Positions 34,967 through 43,368 are shown, counted from the stretch's first letter. The stretch is 64,000 nt of DNA from Candidatus Hydrogenedentota bacterium (GCA_019637335.1 JAHBVV010000012.1:62001-126000); one strand, 5' to 3'. The notes: generated by a model from the letters alone, not told the origin. Program-made: numbers and translations.

Positions 34967-35005
34967 GGCAGCTGTCCTCCCGGCGCGCGCCCAGCGGCGC
35001 GCCCG

Positions 35006-35134
35006 TTACCCGTGCGCTTCCGGCCCCTTGGGCAGAAGCAGCATGTGTTCCATCGTCTTGAAAATCTCCTCCAGGTACTCGGGGATCGCTTTCGCACTCC
35101 CGGGCAGCGTATAAACCAACCCGCTTCCGGGCAC
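35006..35134 (-). pseudogene. Diverged duplicate of the moaB 3' end
   Basis: Read on the minus strand, the frame ending with TAA at 35008-35006 encodes GSGLVYTLPGSAKAIPEYL followed by EEIFKTMEHMLLLPKGPEAHG. The intact MOSC-MoaB gene at 36445 ends GQGLIYTLPGSTRAIPEYL and GEIFKTMEHMLLLLKGLDAHG. About 32 of 40 positions are identical. No upstream part of moaB is present, only about 40 codons. The fragment sits right after the stop of the Kelch gene, so the Kelch gene is bracketed by two copies of the same 3' end. It cannot encode a working enzyme. Confidence 0.75.
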
Positions 35135-35165
35135 CGCGGGCGCGTATCGCTTTCCCGAACGCCCG

Positions 35166-36410
35166 CTACTCCCATGGGCGCTCGGTGATGGCGCCCTTCA
35201 GCACGAATTCGGGGTGGTGTCCGAAGTATTCTCCTTCCCAGACAAAGCCTGCGGTTTCCCCGGGGAACAGGTACATCGTATCGCCCCGTACGACGGTAAT
35301 GCTTGCCACATCGTCGAAGGGCAGCGGCGTCGCGGTTCCGAAGGTGTCGGTCTTCGTATCGTAGACATAAAAGTGATTATAGTAGTGGGTGGATTCGAAA
35401 GTCGGGTGCTGTTTCCACGTCCGTTCAATCCGCTGGGGTGTGCCATAGGCGGGTAATTCCCTGCCCTCGGGATCGAGCACGACGCCGTATTGGTAGCCGG
35501 CGGGCAGCAGAATATAGCGGTTCTGGAAGACCAGCGAACCGGCGCTGGTGCCAGATCCCGAGAACGGCAGGTCGCGCAGGCGGGTCCACGTGTCCGTTGC
35601 GGGGTCGTAGCGCCAGTTATCCACCACGTTCGCGTAGCCGCCATTGGCGAGCATGGTGATACCGCCCAGTATATAGATCTGGCCGTCTATTACCGCGGTT
35701 CCTGCGAGACAGCGCGGCGTGCCCGGGCACGGGGACGCAGGAACCCAGCCCGCTGCGGGGTTGTCCGTGTCAAAGGACATCATCCGTGCACCCAGCCGCG
35801 GCACGGTTCCGGTGCGGTCCTGCAGGCAGTAGAAGCGCTGCGCATCGTAGTCGGCGCCACCCAGGGCGTAGATCCGGGATCCGATCGCCGCCATTCCGGT
35901 CCAGCAGGTGGGTGATGGCAGGGGCGGCAGCGGGGACCATTGCCACGCGTCGCCCTCGTGAGCCAGGCGGTAGCCGTCGGTGTAGGTGTAGGGTTCGTCA
36001 TAGCTGAACCCTCCCCAGAGGTAGAGTGCATCCCGCACGACAACACCCTGGCCGGCCTGCCGGGGCGCGCCGGGGAAGTCGGGTATGGGCGTCCACCCGG
36101 CCCCTTCGTCCCGCAGATTGAGCGCCCAGGCCTTATTCAGGAAGCCGCGCGGATACCGGCCGGGCTTCCAGTCATCGTCGGATCCGCTGCAGAAGCCGAG
36201 GACATTGACGAGCCAGCCACCGATTTCGGCCACGTGGTTGTCCTGCATGCCCTGAGGCAGGTGTGGTCCCGCGCTCCATTGCATTTCCAGCATCTGGGGA
36301 AGGGTCGCCTGGTCCTGCGGCGCGTGCGACGGGGGTTCCGCGAGCGCTCCCGGGTGCGGAAAGCTCAGCAGCAGCGCGACGAGTTGGGTAAGAATCGGTA
36401 AACGACGCAT
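35166..36410 (-). CDS. Exported Kelch-repeat protein
   Basis: A 414-residue protein with signal peptide (LPILTQLVALLLSFPHPGALA). ATG 36410 has only weak ribosome binding site matches. Several Kelch units are visible: LYLWGGFSYDEP, IYALGGADYDAQR, IYILGGITMLANGG with VVDNWRYDPATDTWTRLRDL, and FYVYDTKTDTFGTATPLPF. This predicts a beta-propeller, a fold used for sugar binding or sialate mutarotation; similarity to NanM-like proteins is possible but not shown. It lies between the MOSC-MoaB gene and a degenerate copy of the MoaB C-terminus, and has no obvious link to cofactor synthesis. Confidence 0.75.
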   Translation of the reverse strand: MRRLPILTQLVALLLSFPHPGALAEPPSHAPQDQATLPQMLEMQWSAGPHLPQGMQDNHVAEIGGWLVNVLGFCSGSDDDWKPGRYPRGFLNKAWALNLRDEGAGWTPIPDFPGAPRQAGQGVVVRDALYLWGGFSYDEPYTYTDGYRLAHEGDAWQWSPLPPLPSPTCWTGMAAIGSRIYALGGADYDAQRFYCLQDRTGTVPRLGARMMSFDTDNPAAGWVPASPCPGTPRCLAGTAVIDGQIYILGGITMLANGGYANVVDNWRYDPATDTWTRLRDLPFSGSGTSAGSLVFQNRYILLPAGYQYGVVLDPEGRELPAYGTPQRIERTWKQHPTFESTHYYNHFYVYDTKTDTFGTATPLPFDDVASITVVRGDTMYLFPGETAGFVWEGEYFGHHPEFVLKGAITERPWE

Positions 36411-36444
36411 TTCTTCACTTCTCCCGGTTGTCGGTCGCCCAGAA

Positions 36445-37383
36445 TTATCCATGGGCGTCGAGGCCCTTCAGCAAGAGCAGCATATGCTCCATCGTCTTAA
36501 AGATTTCCCCGAGATATTCGGGAATGGCTCTGGTGCTCCCGGGCAGCGTGTAGATGAGCCCCTGGCCCAGCACCGCCGCCACACTGCGGCTCGCCAGGGC
36601 CATGGGCATGGATTCCCCGTACTTCAGGCGGATGAAATCCATGATTCCCGGTATCAGCTTGTCAGCAAATTCGGTCACAACGTCCGGGGTAATATCGCGC
36701 GGGCCGACCCCCGTCCCGCCGGTCGTGATGACCACGTCGGCGCCGCTCTGCCGCGCATTGGAAAGCACCGTCGCGATGGCCTCGCGCTCGTCCGGGATCA
36801 CCTGGGATTCCCCCCAAAGGCCCCAGTGGTGATCCGCGCACCACTGCTCCAGCAGCGCGCGGACCGCCGGCCCGCTCGTATCCGCATATTCGCCCGCGCT
36901 CGCGCGATCGCTCACGGTGATCACGTGCGCGCGCAGGATCCGCTGCTGGTGGCGCACCGGTTCGCCCCGCCGGATCTCGCCGCCAAGCGCCACCCGCCCG
37001 AAGACGCCGAAGTCGGAGAGCGGGCAGTGCGATCCCGGCTCACACAACGGTTGCCCCGCCTCGCTGACGCGCTTTCCGATCCGCGTGACTTCGATGATCG
37101 CGTCGCCCATCTCCAGCGTATCCAGCAACCGCACCGCGGCAAGCCCGTCGCCGCGCAACAGGATGTTCTCCCGGCCCATCCCCGGCAGCGCGTGCTCCTC
37201 GACGTCCGGGGCGCCCGCGCGCGCCGCCGATTCGTGCATCATGCTCACCTGCCGGAGCCCCGGGCCCGCGTGGTGATCGCCCGCAATGCCCGCCGCCGTG
37301 GCGATCAGCGCCTCGGCCACCGTGTGGGGCGCGCCGGGCGCCGCCGCGTAACTCAATCCGGCAACAGTCAAACGTTGGTGCAT
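36445..37383 (-). CDS. MOSC domain fused to MoaB/MogA molybdopterin domain
   Basis: A 312-residue fusion. Residues 1-145 resemble a MOSC domain (TVAGLSYAA, GIAGDHHAGPGLRQVSMMH, GENILLRG-like region and RVALGGEIRRGEPV). Residues 150-312 are a MoaB/MogA domain with VITVSDRASAGEYADTSGP, the MPT-binding VVITTGGTGVGPRDITPDV and the C-terminal PGSTRAIPEYLGEIF. MoaB/MogA adenylates molybdopterin before metal insertion; MOSC domains carry metal-sulfur or bind cofactor. It lies 24 bases downstream of moeA on the same strand. The first MOSC cysteine could not be fixed: the Cys at about residue 115 (PLCEPG) and about 120 (HCPLSD) are candidates. Confidence 0.85.
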   Translation of the reverse strand: MHQRLTVAGLSYAAAPGAPHTVAEALIATAAGIAGDHHAGPGLRQVSMMHESAARAGAPDVEEHALPGMGRENILLRGDGLAAVRLLDTLEMGDAIIEVTRIGKRVSEAGQPLCEPGSHCPLSDFGVFGRVALGGEIRRGEPVRHQQRILRAHVITVSDRASAGEYADTSGPAVRALLEQWCADHHWGLWGESQVIPDEREAIATVLSNARQSGADVVITTGGTGVGPRDITPDVVTEFADKLIPGIMDFIRLKYGESMPMALASRSVAAVLGQGLIYTLPGSTRAIPEYLGEIFKTMEHMLLLLKGLDAHG

Positions 37384-37407
37384 TCAGGGAAGACTCCTGG
37401 GAGGGGT

Positions 37408-38589
37408 TCAGGTGCGAAGCAATACGGCCAGCGCGATTTCACCCTCGCGCAGCGTATCCGCCCCGGGCGGATACGCGATCAGGGCGTCGGCGCGGGTCAG
37501 CGCGTGGATGTGCGCCGATCCGTGGAACTCCAGCGCGCGCGCGCGGCCCGCGTCATCCAGCCGGACGGGTACCCAGCCCATGCGCGCCGCGTTCCGCCGC
37601 GTGAATGTCTCTCCGAGCAGCAACGGGAAGCGCGCAAGATCGCCGCTCTCCCCCTGAAGCCGCCAGAGAAAGGGCGCCGCGAACAGCGTGAACTGGAGAA
37701 AACTCGAAACGGGGTTGCCCGAAAGCCCGAAGCAGGCCTGCTCCCCCTTCGTGGCGAACAGCACCGGTTTCCCGGGCTGGATCGCCACCCGATCAAAGTG
37801 CACGGTAAAGCCGAGGTCCGCCAGGATGCCGGGAACCAGATCGTAGTCTCCCATGGACACGCCGCCCGTGCTGATAACGACATCGTGCGCCGCCAGCGCG
37901 CCCTCCCACGCGGCCCGGAGCGCTTCGGGTGTATCCGGCGCCGCGCCCAACGCCGTCACCGCCGCCCCCGCCTCCCGCGCCAGCGCGGCGATTTGCGTCG
38001 AGTTGCTGTCCCGTATCTGCCCCGGCCCCGGCGCGCACTCCGGCGGGACCAGTTCGCTGCCGGTCGCCAGCACCGCCACACGGGGGCGGCGGTACACTTC
38101 GGGCCGGGCGCAGCCCGCGGACGCCAGCACGGGCAGCCGCTGCGGGCGAAGGCGCATGCCCGCCGACAGGACGCGATCTCCCGCGCGCACGTCTTCCCCC
38201 GCCGGGCAGATGTTGCGCGTGACCTGGCCGCCGGTGAATCGCACGAGCCCCTCCCCGCAGGGTTCAACCTCTTCCACCACCAGCACGCAATCCGCGCCCT
38301 CGGGCACGGGCGCGCCGGTCATGATTTTGCTGCACGTCCCCGGCGTGATGGCGCGGGCGGGCATATGGCCGGCGGGTATGTGCTCGATCACGCGCAACGG
38401 CGCAAACGCATCCGCCGCGCGGCACGCATAGCCGTCCATGGAGGACTTGTTGAAGGGGGGAACGTCGGCGTCCGCATGCACGTCCGACGCCAAGACGCGA
38501 TCCAAGGCTTCCGCCAGCGATACGCGTTCCGCGCCGAGCCGCCACGCGGCGCGCTCGAGGCGTTGGCAGGCGTCCTCAAAGGAGATCAT
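37408..38589 (-). CDS. moeA: Molybdopterin molybdotransferase MoeA
   Basis: A 393-residue MoeA, which inserts molybdate into adenylated molybdopterin. The four-domain pattern is seen: FEDACQRLERAAWR start, VPPFNKSSMDGYACRAAD, MTGAPVPEGADCVLVVEEVE, ATGSELVPP, the MPT-binding VVISTGGVSMGDYDLVP and VLFATKGEQACFGLSGNPVSS. It lies directly upstream (24 bases) of the MOSC-MoaB fusion, so the two consecutive steps of metal insertion are encoded together. The region between moeA and the RRM gene carries a strong hairpin (38670-38700). Confidence 0.95.
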   Translation of the reverse strand: MISFEDACQRLERAAWRLGAERVSLAEALDRVLASDVHADADVPPFNKSSMDGYACRAADAFAPLRVIEHIPAGHMPARAITPGTCSKIMTGAPVPEGADCVLVVEEVEPCGEGLVRFTGGQVTRNICPAGEDVRAGDRVLSAGMRLRPQRLPVLASAGCARPEVYRRPRVAVLATGSELVPPECAPGPGQIRDSNSTQIAALAREAGAAVTALGAAPDTPEALRAAWEGALAAHDVVISTGGVSMGDYDLVPGILADLGFTVHFDRVAIQPGKPVLFATKGEQACFGLSGNPVSSFLQFTLFAAPFLWRLQGESGDLARFPLLLGETFTRRNAARMGWVPVRLDDAGRARALEFHGSAHIHALTRADALIAYPPGADTLREGEIALAVLLRT

Positions 38590-38669
38590 AGGCCCTTCCG
38601 GTCAGGTCAAAAACACAACCCGGGCATTATGCCGGAAAGGGCGACGGAATCAAAGCGGGAGCTTCTGGC

Positions 38670-38700
38670 TTCCCGCCGGTCCATTTCGGACCGGCGGGAA
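38670..38700 (-). terminator. Hairpin between rbp and moeA
   Basis: A perfect 13-bp stem, TTCCCGCCGGTCC pairing with GGACCGGCGGGAA, with loop ATTTC, lies 31 bases downstream of the RRM gene stop. There is no T tract on either strand, so it may act as a structural barrier or weak terminator. Confidence 0.55.
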
Positions 38701-38731
38701 ACCGTTGTCACTCACATGTTGTCTGTGCCGT

Positions 38732-39007
38732 TTAGTAGCGGCGCGGCGGGCGCTGCGGGCGATCCGGGCGCGGGCGCGCCTCGTTCACGTTCATCGTGCG
38801 CCCTTTAACGTCCTTGCCATTCAGGGCGTCAATCGCCTGTTTGGCCTCGTCGTCCACGGGCATTTCCACAAAGCCGAACCCCTTGGAACGCCCGGTCTCG
38901 CGATCGCTGATCACGCTGGCGCGGGACACCTCCCCGTAGGCCCCGAAGATCTCTTTCAAATCCTCATCCGTCACGTTATACGATAAGTTCCCTGCGTAAA
39001 TGTTCAT
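38732..39007 (-). CDS. Small RRM-type RNA-binding protein
   Basis: A 91-residue protein with one RNA recognition motif. RNP2 is IYAGNLSY (residues 3-10) and RNP1 is KGFGFVEM (residues 42-49). The tail after residue 75 is Arg/Pro-rich. Such short RRM proteins are common in cyanobacteria and planctomycetes and respond to cold in some species. The 378-base gap upstream (39008-39385) contains no gene and carries a 10-bp inverted repeat close to the start, possibly for control. Confidence 0.9.
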   Translation of the reverse strand: MNIYAGNLSYNVTDEDLKEIFGAYGEVSRASVISDRETGRSKGFGFVEMPVDDEAKQAIDALNGKDVKGRTMNVNEARPRPDRPQRPPRRY

Positions 39008-39050
39008 TCCGTCGAATCTCGTCCATCCTGTGCGTTACCTCTGTTCCATC

Positions 39051-39080
39051 ATCGAGTAACAAACGCACAAGTTACTCGAT
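39051..39080 (-). promoter_or_regulatory. 10-bp inverted repeat upstream of the RRM gene
   Basis: ATCGAGTAAC at 39051-39060 and GTTACTCGAT at 39071-39080 are perfect reverse complements with a 10-base spacer. They lie about 45 bases upstream of the start, so the hairpin would be in the 5' leader or serve as an operator. Beyond it the gap to mobA shows an A/T-rich patch near 39265-39290 but nothing else identified. Confidence 0.5.
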
Positions 39081-39385
39081 AATTCCACGCCCACACCTGG
39101 CCACGCCAGACATGGGCCATACGGGTCCTCGCCAGGAAGCGTCCACGCACGGAGAACGCCTGATGGCGCGCAAGCCTTTCGGCGGGTGCGCCCCCCGGAT
39201 TGACCTCCGGTACGGGCGCCCGCTTGATTCTACCGCAAACCGGCCCGAATCCTGTTAGCAACCGGTTAAATTTTTACGCGCGCGAAAATTCGCCGCTCAA
39301 TCGCGTGGACTGACATAGGAAAACATTATAGCCGAACCGAATCCAAAGCGCCAGCAACAAATTACCATCGCTTTTTAGGCAGGGC

Positions 39386-39961
39386 CTAAGCATCCTCCCC
39401 GCCCGGACGGATCCGCGCGACTTCCTCCCATGTATTCACATTGCGCACCAATTCCATCGCAATTGGAACGGTCCGAGGATGAATTTCTTCAATCACCGCG
39501 CGCACGCGGCGCTCGCCCGACGCCAGCCGCACAAGAATTACCTCCGCCAGGCACCGGTGATAGAAGCCAAACAGCGGTTGCAGGCGCCCTCCTTCCTCTC
39601 GGGGAACAACACAGCGCGCACCCGCTGTTTGCGCCCAAAGTCGGCGAATCAGCGCGATCGGAATCTCGGGAATGTCCGTGGCGACGACGAAATTCCACGG
39701 GCAGCGCGCGCGTTGCAATGCCGAGGCGATCCCCATGAGGGGCCCCTGATCCGGCTGCGCGTCGGGCACGGTGGGCAGACCGAGCGCGGCGATCGGCGCC
39801 GGATCGTTCGTACTTACCAGGATTTCGTGAAAAAAAGGCCGGATTTGCGTGGCAATGTGCCCGATCAGCGGACGTCCACACCAAGGGATCAGCCGCTTGT
39901 CCCGTCCCATCCGGCGGCTCTGGCCCCCCGCCAGGATAATCGCGCCCGCGTCAAACGTCAC
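39386..39961 (-). CDS. mobA: Molybdenum cofactor guanylyltransferase MobA
   Basis: A 191-residue protein. The nucleotide motif LAGGQSRRMGRDK is at the start, GPLMGIASALQRA and VVATDIPEIP in the middle. MobA couples GMP to Moco to make the guanine dinucleotide form used by DMSO-reductase-type enzymes. Its start overlaps the 3' end of the MoaE-MoeB fusion gene by 11 bases, which indicates one operon. Sequence length is close to the E. coli enzyme. Confidence 0.93.
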   Translation of the reverse strand: MTFDAGAIILAGGQSRRMGRDKRLIPWCGRPLIGHIATQIRPFFHEILVSTNDPAPIAALGLPTVPDAQPDQGPLMGIASALQRARCPWNFVVATDIPEIPIALIRRLWAQTAGARCVVPREEGGRLQPLFGFYHRCLAEVILVRLASGERRVRAVIEEIHPRTVPIAMELVRNVNTWEEVARIRPGGEDA

Positions 39962-41501
39962 GGCCCGGCCGGCGGGCGCCGGCGGCGCAAAGTGCGGCGG
40001 CCCCCCCTTTCAGGGAGTACACTCCCGTATGGCCGGCCTGGCGCAATGCCATGGCGAGATACCGGCTCCGCACGCCCCGGGTGCAGCACAGGACCCACGG
40101 CGCGGCGGGATCGGGGCGCAGCGCGCCAATCTGAATTGTGCTGGCCGGTAGATGGAGCGCGCCGTTGGGCAGCGAGTCCGCCGCTTCGTCCTCCTCCCGG
40201 ATATCCACCAGGGTGTACACCCGCAACGCCTCGCCCAGTTCGGCGGCGTCAATCTCGACCGGAGCCTCCGACGCCAGGGTGCGTATCGACGGCGCGCCGC
40301 CACAGACGGGACAGGCCGGGTTGCGCGCGCCGCGCACCCGGTGGGCGCCGAGGGTCAGCAAATCGAAGAACAGCGTGTCGCCCGCCGGATTGCGGGGCAG
40401 ATCGAGCAGATGCTTGAGGGTTTCCATGGCCTGCAGCGCGCCGAACACACCCGGAACGGCCCCGATCACCCCCGCCTCGGCGCAATTGCCGATACAGCCC
40501 GGCGACGGCATCTCCGGCCAGAGGCAACGCAGGCACGGCCCGCCGGGGTCTGGATCGTACACGAACAACTGCCCCTCGAACTGGTAGATGCTCGCCTGCA
40601 CGAGCACTTTCCGGTGGATCACGGCGGCGTCGTTCAGTAGAAACTTGGTCTCAAAGTTGTCCGACCCGTCCACAATAACATCGTAGTCGCGCACGATGGA
40701 TTCGACGTTGTCCGCGGCCAGCCGCACCGGATGCGCGCGCACCTGAATAAAGGGATTCAGCGCGCGCAGCCGCCGCGCGGCGAGCTCCGCCTTCTCCCGG
40801 CCCACGCCATCCGCGTCAAAGAGGATCTGCCGGTGCAAATTCGATGCGTCCAGGGTATCGTTCTCCGCGATGCCCAGCGCGCCCACGCCGGCCGCCGCCA
40901 GGTACTGCAACGCCGGGGATCCCAGGCCGCCTGCGCCGACCACCAGCACCCGCGCGTCGCGCAGTTTCTGCTGCCCCGCCGCGCCCACCTCGCGCAGTTG
41001 CAGCTGCCGCGCGTAGTAGGCGGCCTCCGCCAGCGCGGGCGGGTGATCATGCGCGTGTTCATGCGCGTGGCCGCGTCCCGCCCCGGCGCAGCGCTCGCAA
41101 TTCACCCAACCGGAGTCGCCGTCGGTGTAGTACTCCTTCTTCCAGATCGGCAGCCGGTGCTTCACCGCGTCGATGATGTAGCGGCAGGCGTCAAAGGCTT
41201 CCCCGCGGTGCGCGGAGCACACCCCCACCCACACCGCCATATCTTCGAGCCCGAGGTTCCCGGTCCGGTGCACGCAACGCGCCTCCAGCAGGCCGAAACG
41301 CCGCGCCGCTTCCGCGAGGATCGCGTTGCCCTCGCTCAGGCACACCGCCGGATAGGCCTCGTACTCCAGGCGCTCGACCGTACGGCCTTCGTTGTGGTTG
41401 CGCACCCAGCCCTCAAACGACACGAAGCCGCCCGCTTCCACATTCCGCACACTGGCGCGTAGCGCGGCGGGATCCAGCGGCGTGTCCGACAGCGTGAACA
41501 T
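39951..41501 (-). CDS. MoaE-MoeB-rhodanese fusion protein
   Basis: A 516-residue fusion of three molybdopterin synthesis parts. ATG 41501 lies four bases after the moaD stop. Residues 1-135 match MoaE, the large subunit of molybdopterin synthase (SFEGWVRNHNEGRTVERLEYEAY, IIDAVKHRLPIWKKEYYTDG with the active lysines). A His-rich linker (HAHEHAHDH) follows. Residues 155-400 are a MoeB/ThiF adenylylase (VVGAGGLGSPALQYL, zinc cysteines in GPCLRCLW and CPVC). Residues 425-516 are a rhodanese domain with active loop CCTRGVRS. MoeB activates MoaD and the rhodanese could supply sulfur, as in human MOCS3, so adenylation, sulfur transfer and synthase would sit in one chain. Confidence 0.9.
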   Translation of the reverse strand: MFTLSDTPLDPAALRASVRNVEAGGFVSFEGWVRNHNEGRTVERLEYEAYPAVCLSEGNAILAEAARRFGLLEARCVHRTGNLGLEDMAVWVGVCSAHRGEAFDACRYIIDAVKHRLPIWKKEYYTDGDSGWVNCERCAGAGRGHAHEHAHDHPPALAEAAYYARQLQLREVGAAGQQKLRDARVLVVGAGGLGSPALQYLAAAGVGALGIAENDTLDASNLHRQILFDADGVGREKAELAARRLRALNPFIQVRAHPVRLAADNVESIVRDYDVIVDGSDNFETKFLLNDAAVIHRKVLVQASIYQFEGQLFVYDPDPGGPCLRCLWPEMPSPGCIGNCAEAGVIGAVPGVFGALQAMETLKHLLDLPRNPAGDTLFFDLLTLGAHRVRGARNPACPVCGGAPSIRTLASEAPVEIDAAELGEALRVYTLVDIREEDEAADSLPNGALHLPASTIQIGALRPDPAAPWVLCCTRGVRSRYLAMALRQAGHTGVYSLKGGAAALCAAGARRPGRDV

Positions 41502-41505
41502 GGCC

Positions 41506-41769
41506 TCAGCCTCCCGCGACCGGCGGAATGAACACGACGTGGTCCCGGGCCTGGAGCGGTGTGTCCCACGGACAAAACGCGTCGTTGATCGCCACCTTGA
41601 GCTGGCTGGACGCCAGGCTGAACCCGTGGGCCGCGCGCAGCGCCGCATACAGTTCCGCCGGCGTTGCGGCGTCGCTTTCCAGCCACTCTTCCGACAGGCC
41701 GCGCTGCTCCCGCAGCAGGGCGTAATACCCGATCCGGATTGCTTTCGTCGTATCGCTCACGCTGTTCAT
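41506..41769 (-). CDS. moaD: Molybdopterin synthase sulfur carrier MoaD
   Basis: An 87-residue ubiquitin-like protein ending in V-A-G-G, the diglycine that becomes a thiocarboxylate. Start at 41769 gives IGYYALLREQRGLSEEW; upstream codons from 41811 look unrelated. HVVFIPPVAGG closes the fold. It lies 22 bases after moaC and four bases before the MoaE-MoeB-rhodanese gene, so carrier and activating enzyme are made together. Confidence 0.92.
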   Translation of the reverse strand: MNSVSDTTKAIRIGYYALLREQRGLSEEWLESDAATPAELYAALRAAHGFSLASSQLKVAINDAFCPWDTPLQARDHVVFIPPVAGG

Positions 41770-41791
41770 TCCCAGGTGGCGCGCCCGCCGC

Positions 41792-42265
41792 TCATGGCGC
41801 GCGCTCCACATCCCGTTTGCCGCCGTGTTTCTCGATCAGGCGCGTCTCCCGGATGACCATGTCGTGGGAAAAGGCCTTGCACATGTCGTAAACCGTCAGC
41901 GCGGCCACCGTCGCGCCCGTCAGCGCCTCCATTTCAACGCCCGTCTTGTGGTGCGTCTTCACGCGGCACTCAATCACAATATCGTTCGCCCCGGAAACCG
42001 ATATCTCCACCTTGCACCCTTCCAGCGGCAGCGGGTGGCACAGCGGGATCAGCGCGCTCGTCTGTTTCGCCGCCATCGTCCCCGCGATGATCGCCGTCTG
42101 GAACACCGGGCCCTTCTTCGTCTGGATCTCCCCGTCCGAAAGCGCCGCAATGACCTCGCCGGGCACGGTGATAATGCTGCGCGCCGCCGCGGTCCGCAGG
42201 GTCACCGCCTTCTCGCTCACATCCACGATGCCGGGGCGGTTCTGCTCGTCTACATGGGTAAACAT
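41792..42265 (-). CDS. moaC: Cyclic pyranopterin monophosphate synthase MoaC
   Basis: A 157-residue MoaC that rearranges the MoaA product to cyclic pyranopterin monophosphate. Motifs: EIQTKKGPVFQTAIIAGTMAAKQTSALIPLCHPLPLEGCKV (in pieces) with His in LCHPLP, and KTGVEMEALTGATVAALTVYDMCKA with the catalytic Glu/Lys region. It starts directly after the moaA stop with no gap. Confidence 0.96.
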   Translation of the reverse strand: MFTHVDEQNRPGIVDVSEKAVTLRTAAARSIITVPGEVIAALSDGEIQTKKGPVFQTAIIAGTMAAKQTSALIPLCHPLPLEGCKVEISVSGANDIVIECRVKTHHKTGVEMEALTGATVAALTVYDMCKAFSHDMVIRETRLIEKHGGKRDVERAP

Positions 42266-43306
42266 TCAACCTCCTATGTGGTGCATTTCGACCTTGTCCC
42301 GCCCCGCGGTCTCTTCCGTTCGCTCCTCGGAATAGCGGTCGTCCCGGATCCGCCACACGCCCCGGAGCCAGTCCGCGATGTCCCGCTCGCCCGCGCCCGC
42401 GCGCAGCAGCGGCTTCAGCGGGTGGCCATGCCGCGCAAACAGGCACGTGTAGACGCTGCCGTCCGGGGCCAGCCGCAGCCGGGTGCAATCGCCGCAGAAG
42501 GGCTGCGTGACGGACGTGATAAAACCCACCTCCCCCTGCCCGTCCGCGTACCGGTAGCGGCGCGCCACCTCCCCGCGGATCGCCGGGGCCACCGGGACCA
42601 GCGGGTAGCGGGCGTGGATGGCGTCGCGCAACTCCGATGACGGAACGACCGTGTCCAGCCGCCATCCGTTGCGCGTGCCGGTGTCCATGAACTCGATAAA
42701 CCGAATGGTGACGCCGGTCCCCCGGAAGTACGACGCCAGCGGCAACACCTGTTCTTCGTTCTCGCCGCGCTGGACCACGCAATTGACCTTGATCGTTTTG
42801 AAGCCCGCCGCGCGCGCCGCGCCAATCCCCGCAAGCACCTCTGCCGCCGCGATCGGGCGCCCGCTCATCCGGGCCAGCGTCGCGTCGTCGAGGCTGTCCA
42901 GGCTCACCGTCACCCGGTCCAGCCCCGCCGCGTGAAGCGGCGCCGCCAGCCGCGGCAGAAGCAACCCGTTTGTGGTCAGCGCCAGGTCCTCGACGCCCGG
43001 AATCGCGGACAGCATCCCCACCAGCACCGGAAGATCCTTGCGCAATAGCGGCTCGCCGCCCGTCACCCGGATCTTGCGCACCCCCAGCGAAACCGCCGCG
43101 CGCGCCACCCGCGCAATCTCTTCAAAAGTCAGCAGGTCGGCTCGCGTCAGAAACGCGTAGTCGCTGCCGAAACACTCCTCCGGCATGCAGTACGCACAGC
43201 GCAGGTTACACCGGTCCGTTACCGATATCCGCAAATCCCGCGCGGGACGGCCCAGCCGATCACGGGTTGCGGGCGCCTCGGGAGACGTGGCGTTCGGAAA
43301 GTTCAT
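42266..43306 (-). CDS. moaA: GTP 3',8-cyclase MoaA
   Basis: A 346-residue radical SAM enzyme, the first step of molybdenum cofactor synthesis. C33-x3-C37-x2-C40 in DRCNLRCAYCMPEE binds the SAM iron-sulfur cluster. The second cluster is near the C-terminus in CGDCTRLRLAPDGSVYTCLF. GGEPLLRKDL is the GGEP motif. The chain ends in the conserved Gly-Gly. It is the first gene of the moaA-moaC-moaD-moaE/moeB-mobA run. A 7-bp dyad lies 63 bases upstream at 43369-43383. Confidence 0.97.
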   Translation of the reverse strand: MNFPNATSPEAPATRDRLGRPARDLRISVTDRCNLRCAYCMPEECFGSDYAFLTRADLLTFEEIARVARAAVSLGVRKIRVTGGEPLLRKDLPVLVGMLSAIPGVEDLALTTNGLLLPRLAAPLHAAGLDRVTVSLDSLDDATLARMSGRPIAAAEVLAGIGAARAAGFKTIKVNCVVQRGENEEQVLPLASYFRGTGVTIRFIEFMDTGTRNGWRLDTVVPSSELRDAIHARYPLVPVAPAIRGEVARRYRYADGQGEVGFITSVTQPFCGDCTRLRLAPDGSVYTCLFARHGHPLKPLLRAGAGERDIADWLRGVWRIRDDRYSEERTEETAGRDKVEMHHIGG

Positions 43307-43368
43307 GACTAAACCTTGTCGTTCGCGGCGGGACGGTCAAAAAGCGCGCCGGCCCGGGGCAATAAAGA

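Noticed and set aside
36451-38808. 785-codon frame on the plus strand opposite the mo genes
   Set aside because: It is a shadow of moeA and MOSC-MoaB, rich in Arg/Ala/Gly, with no motif.
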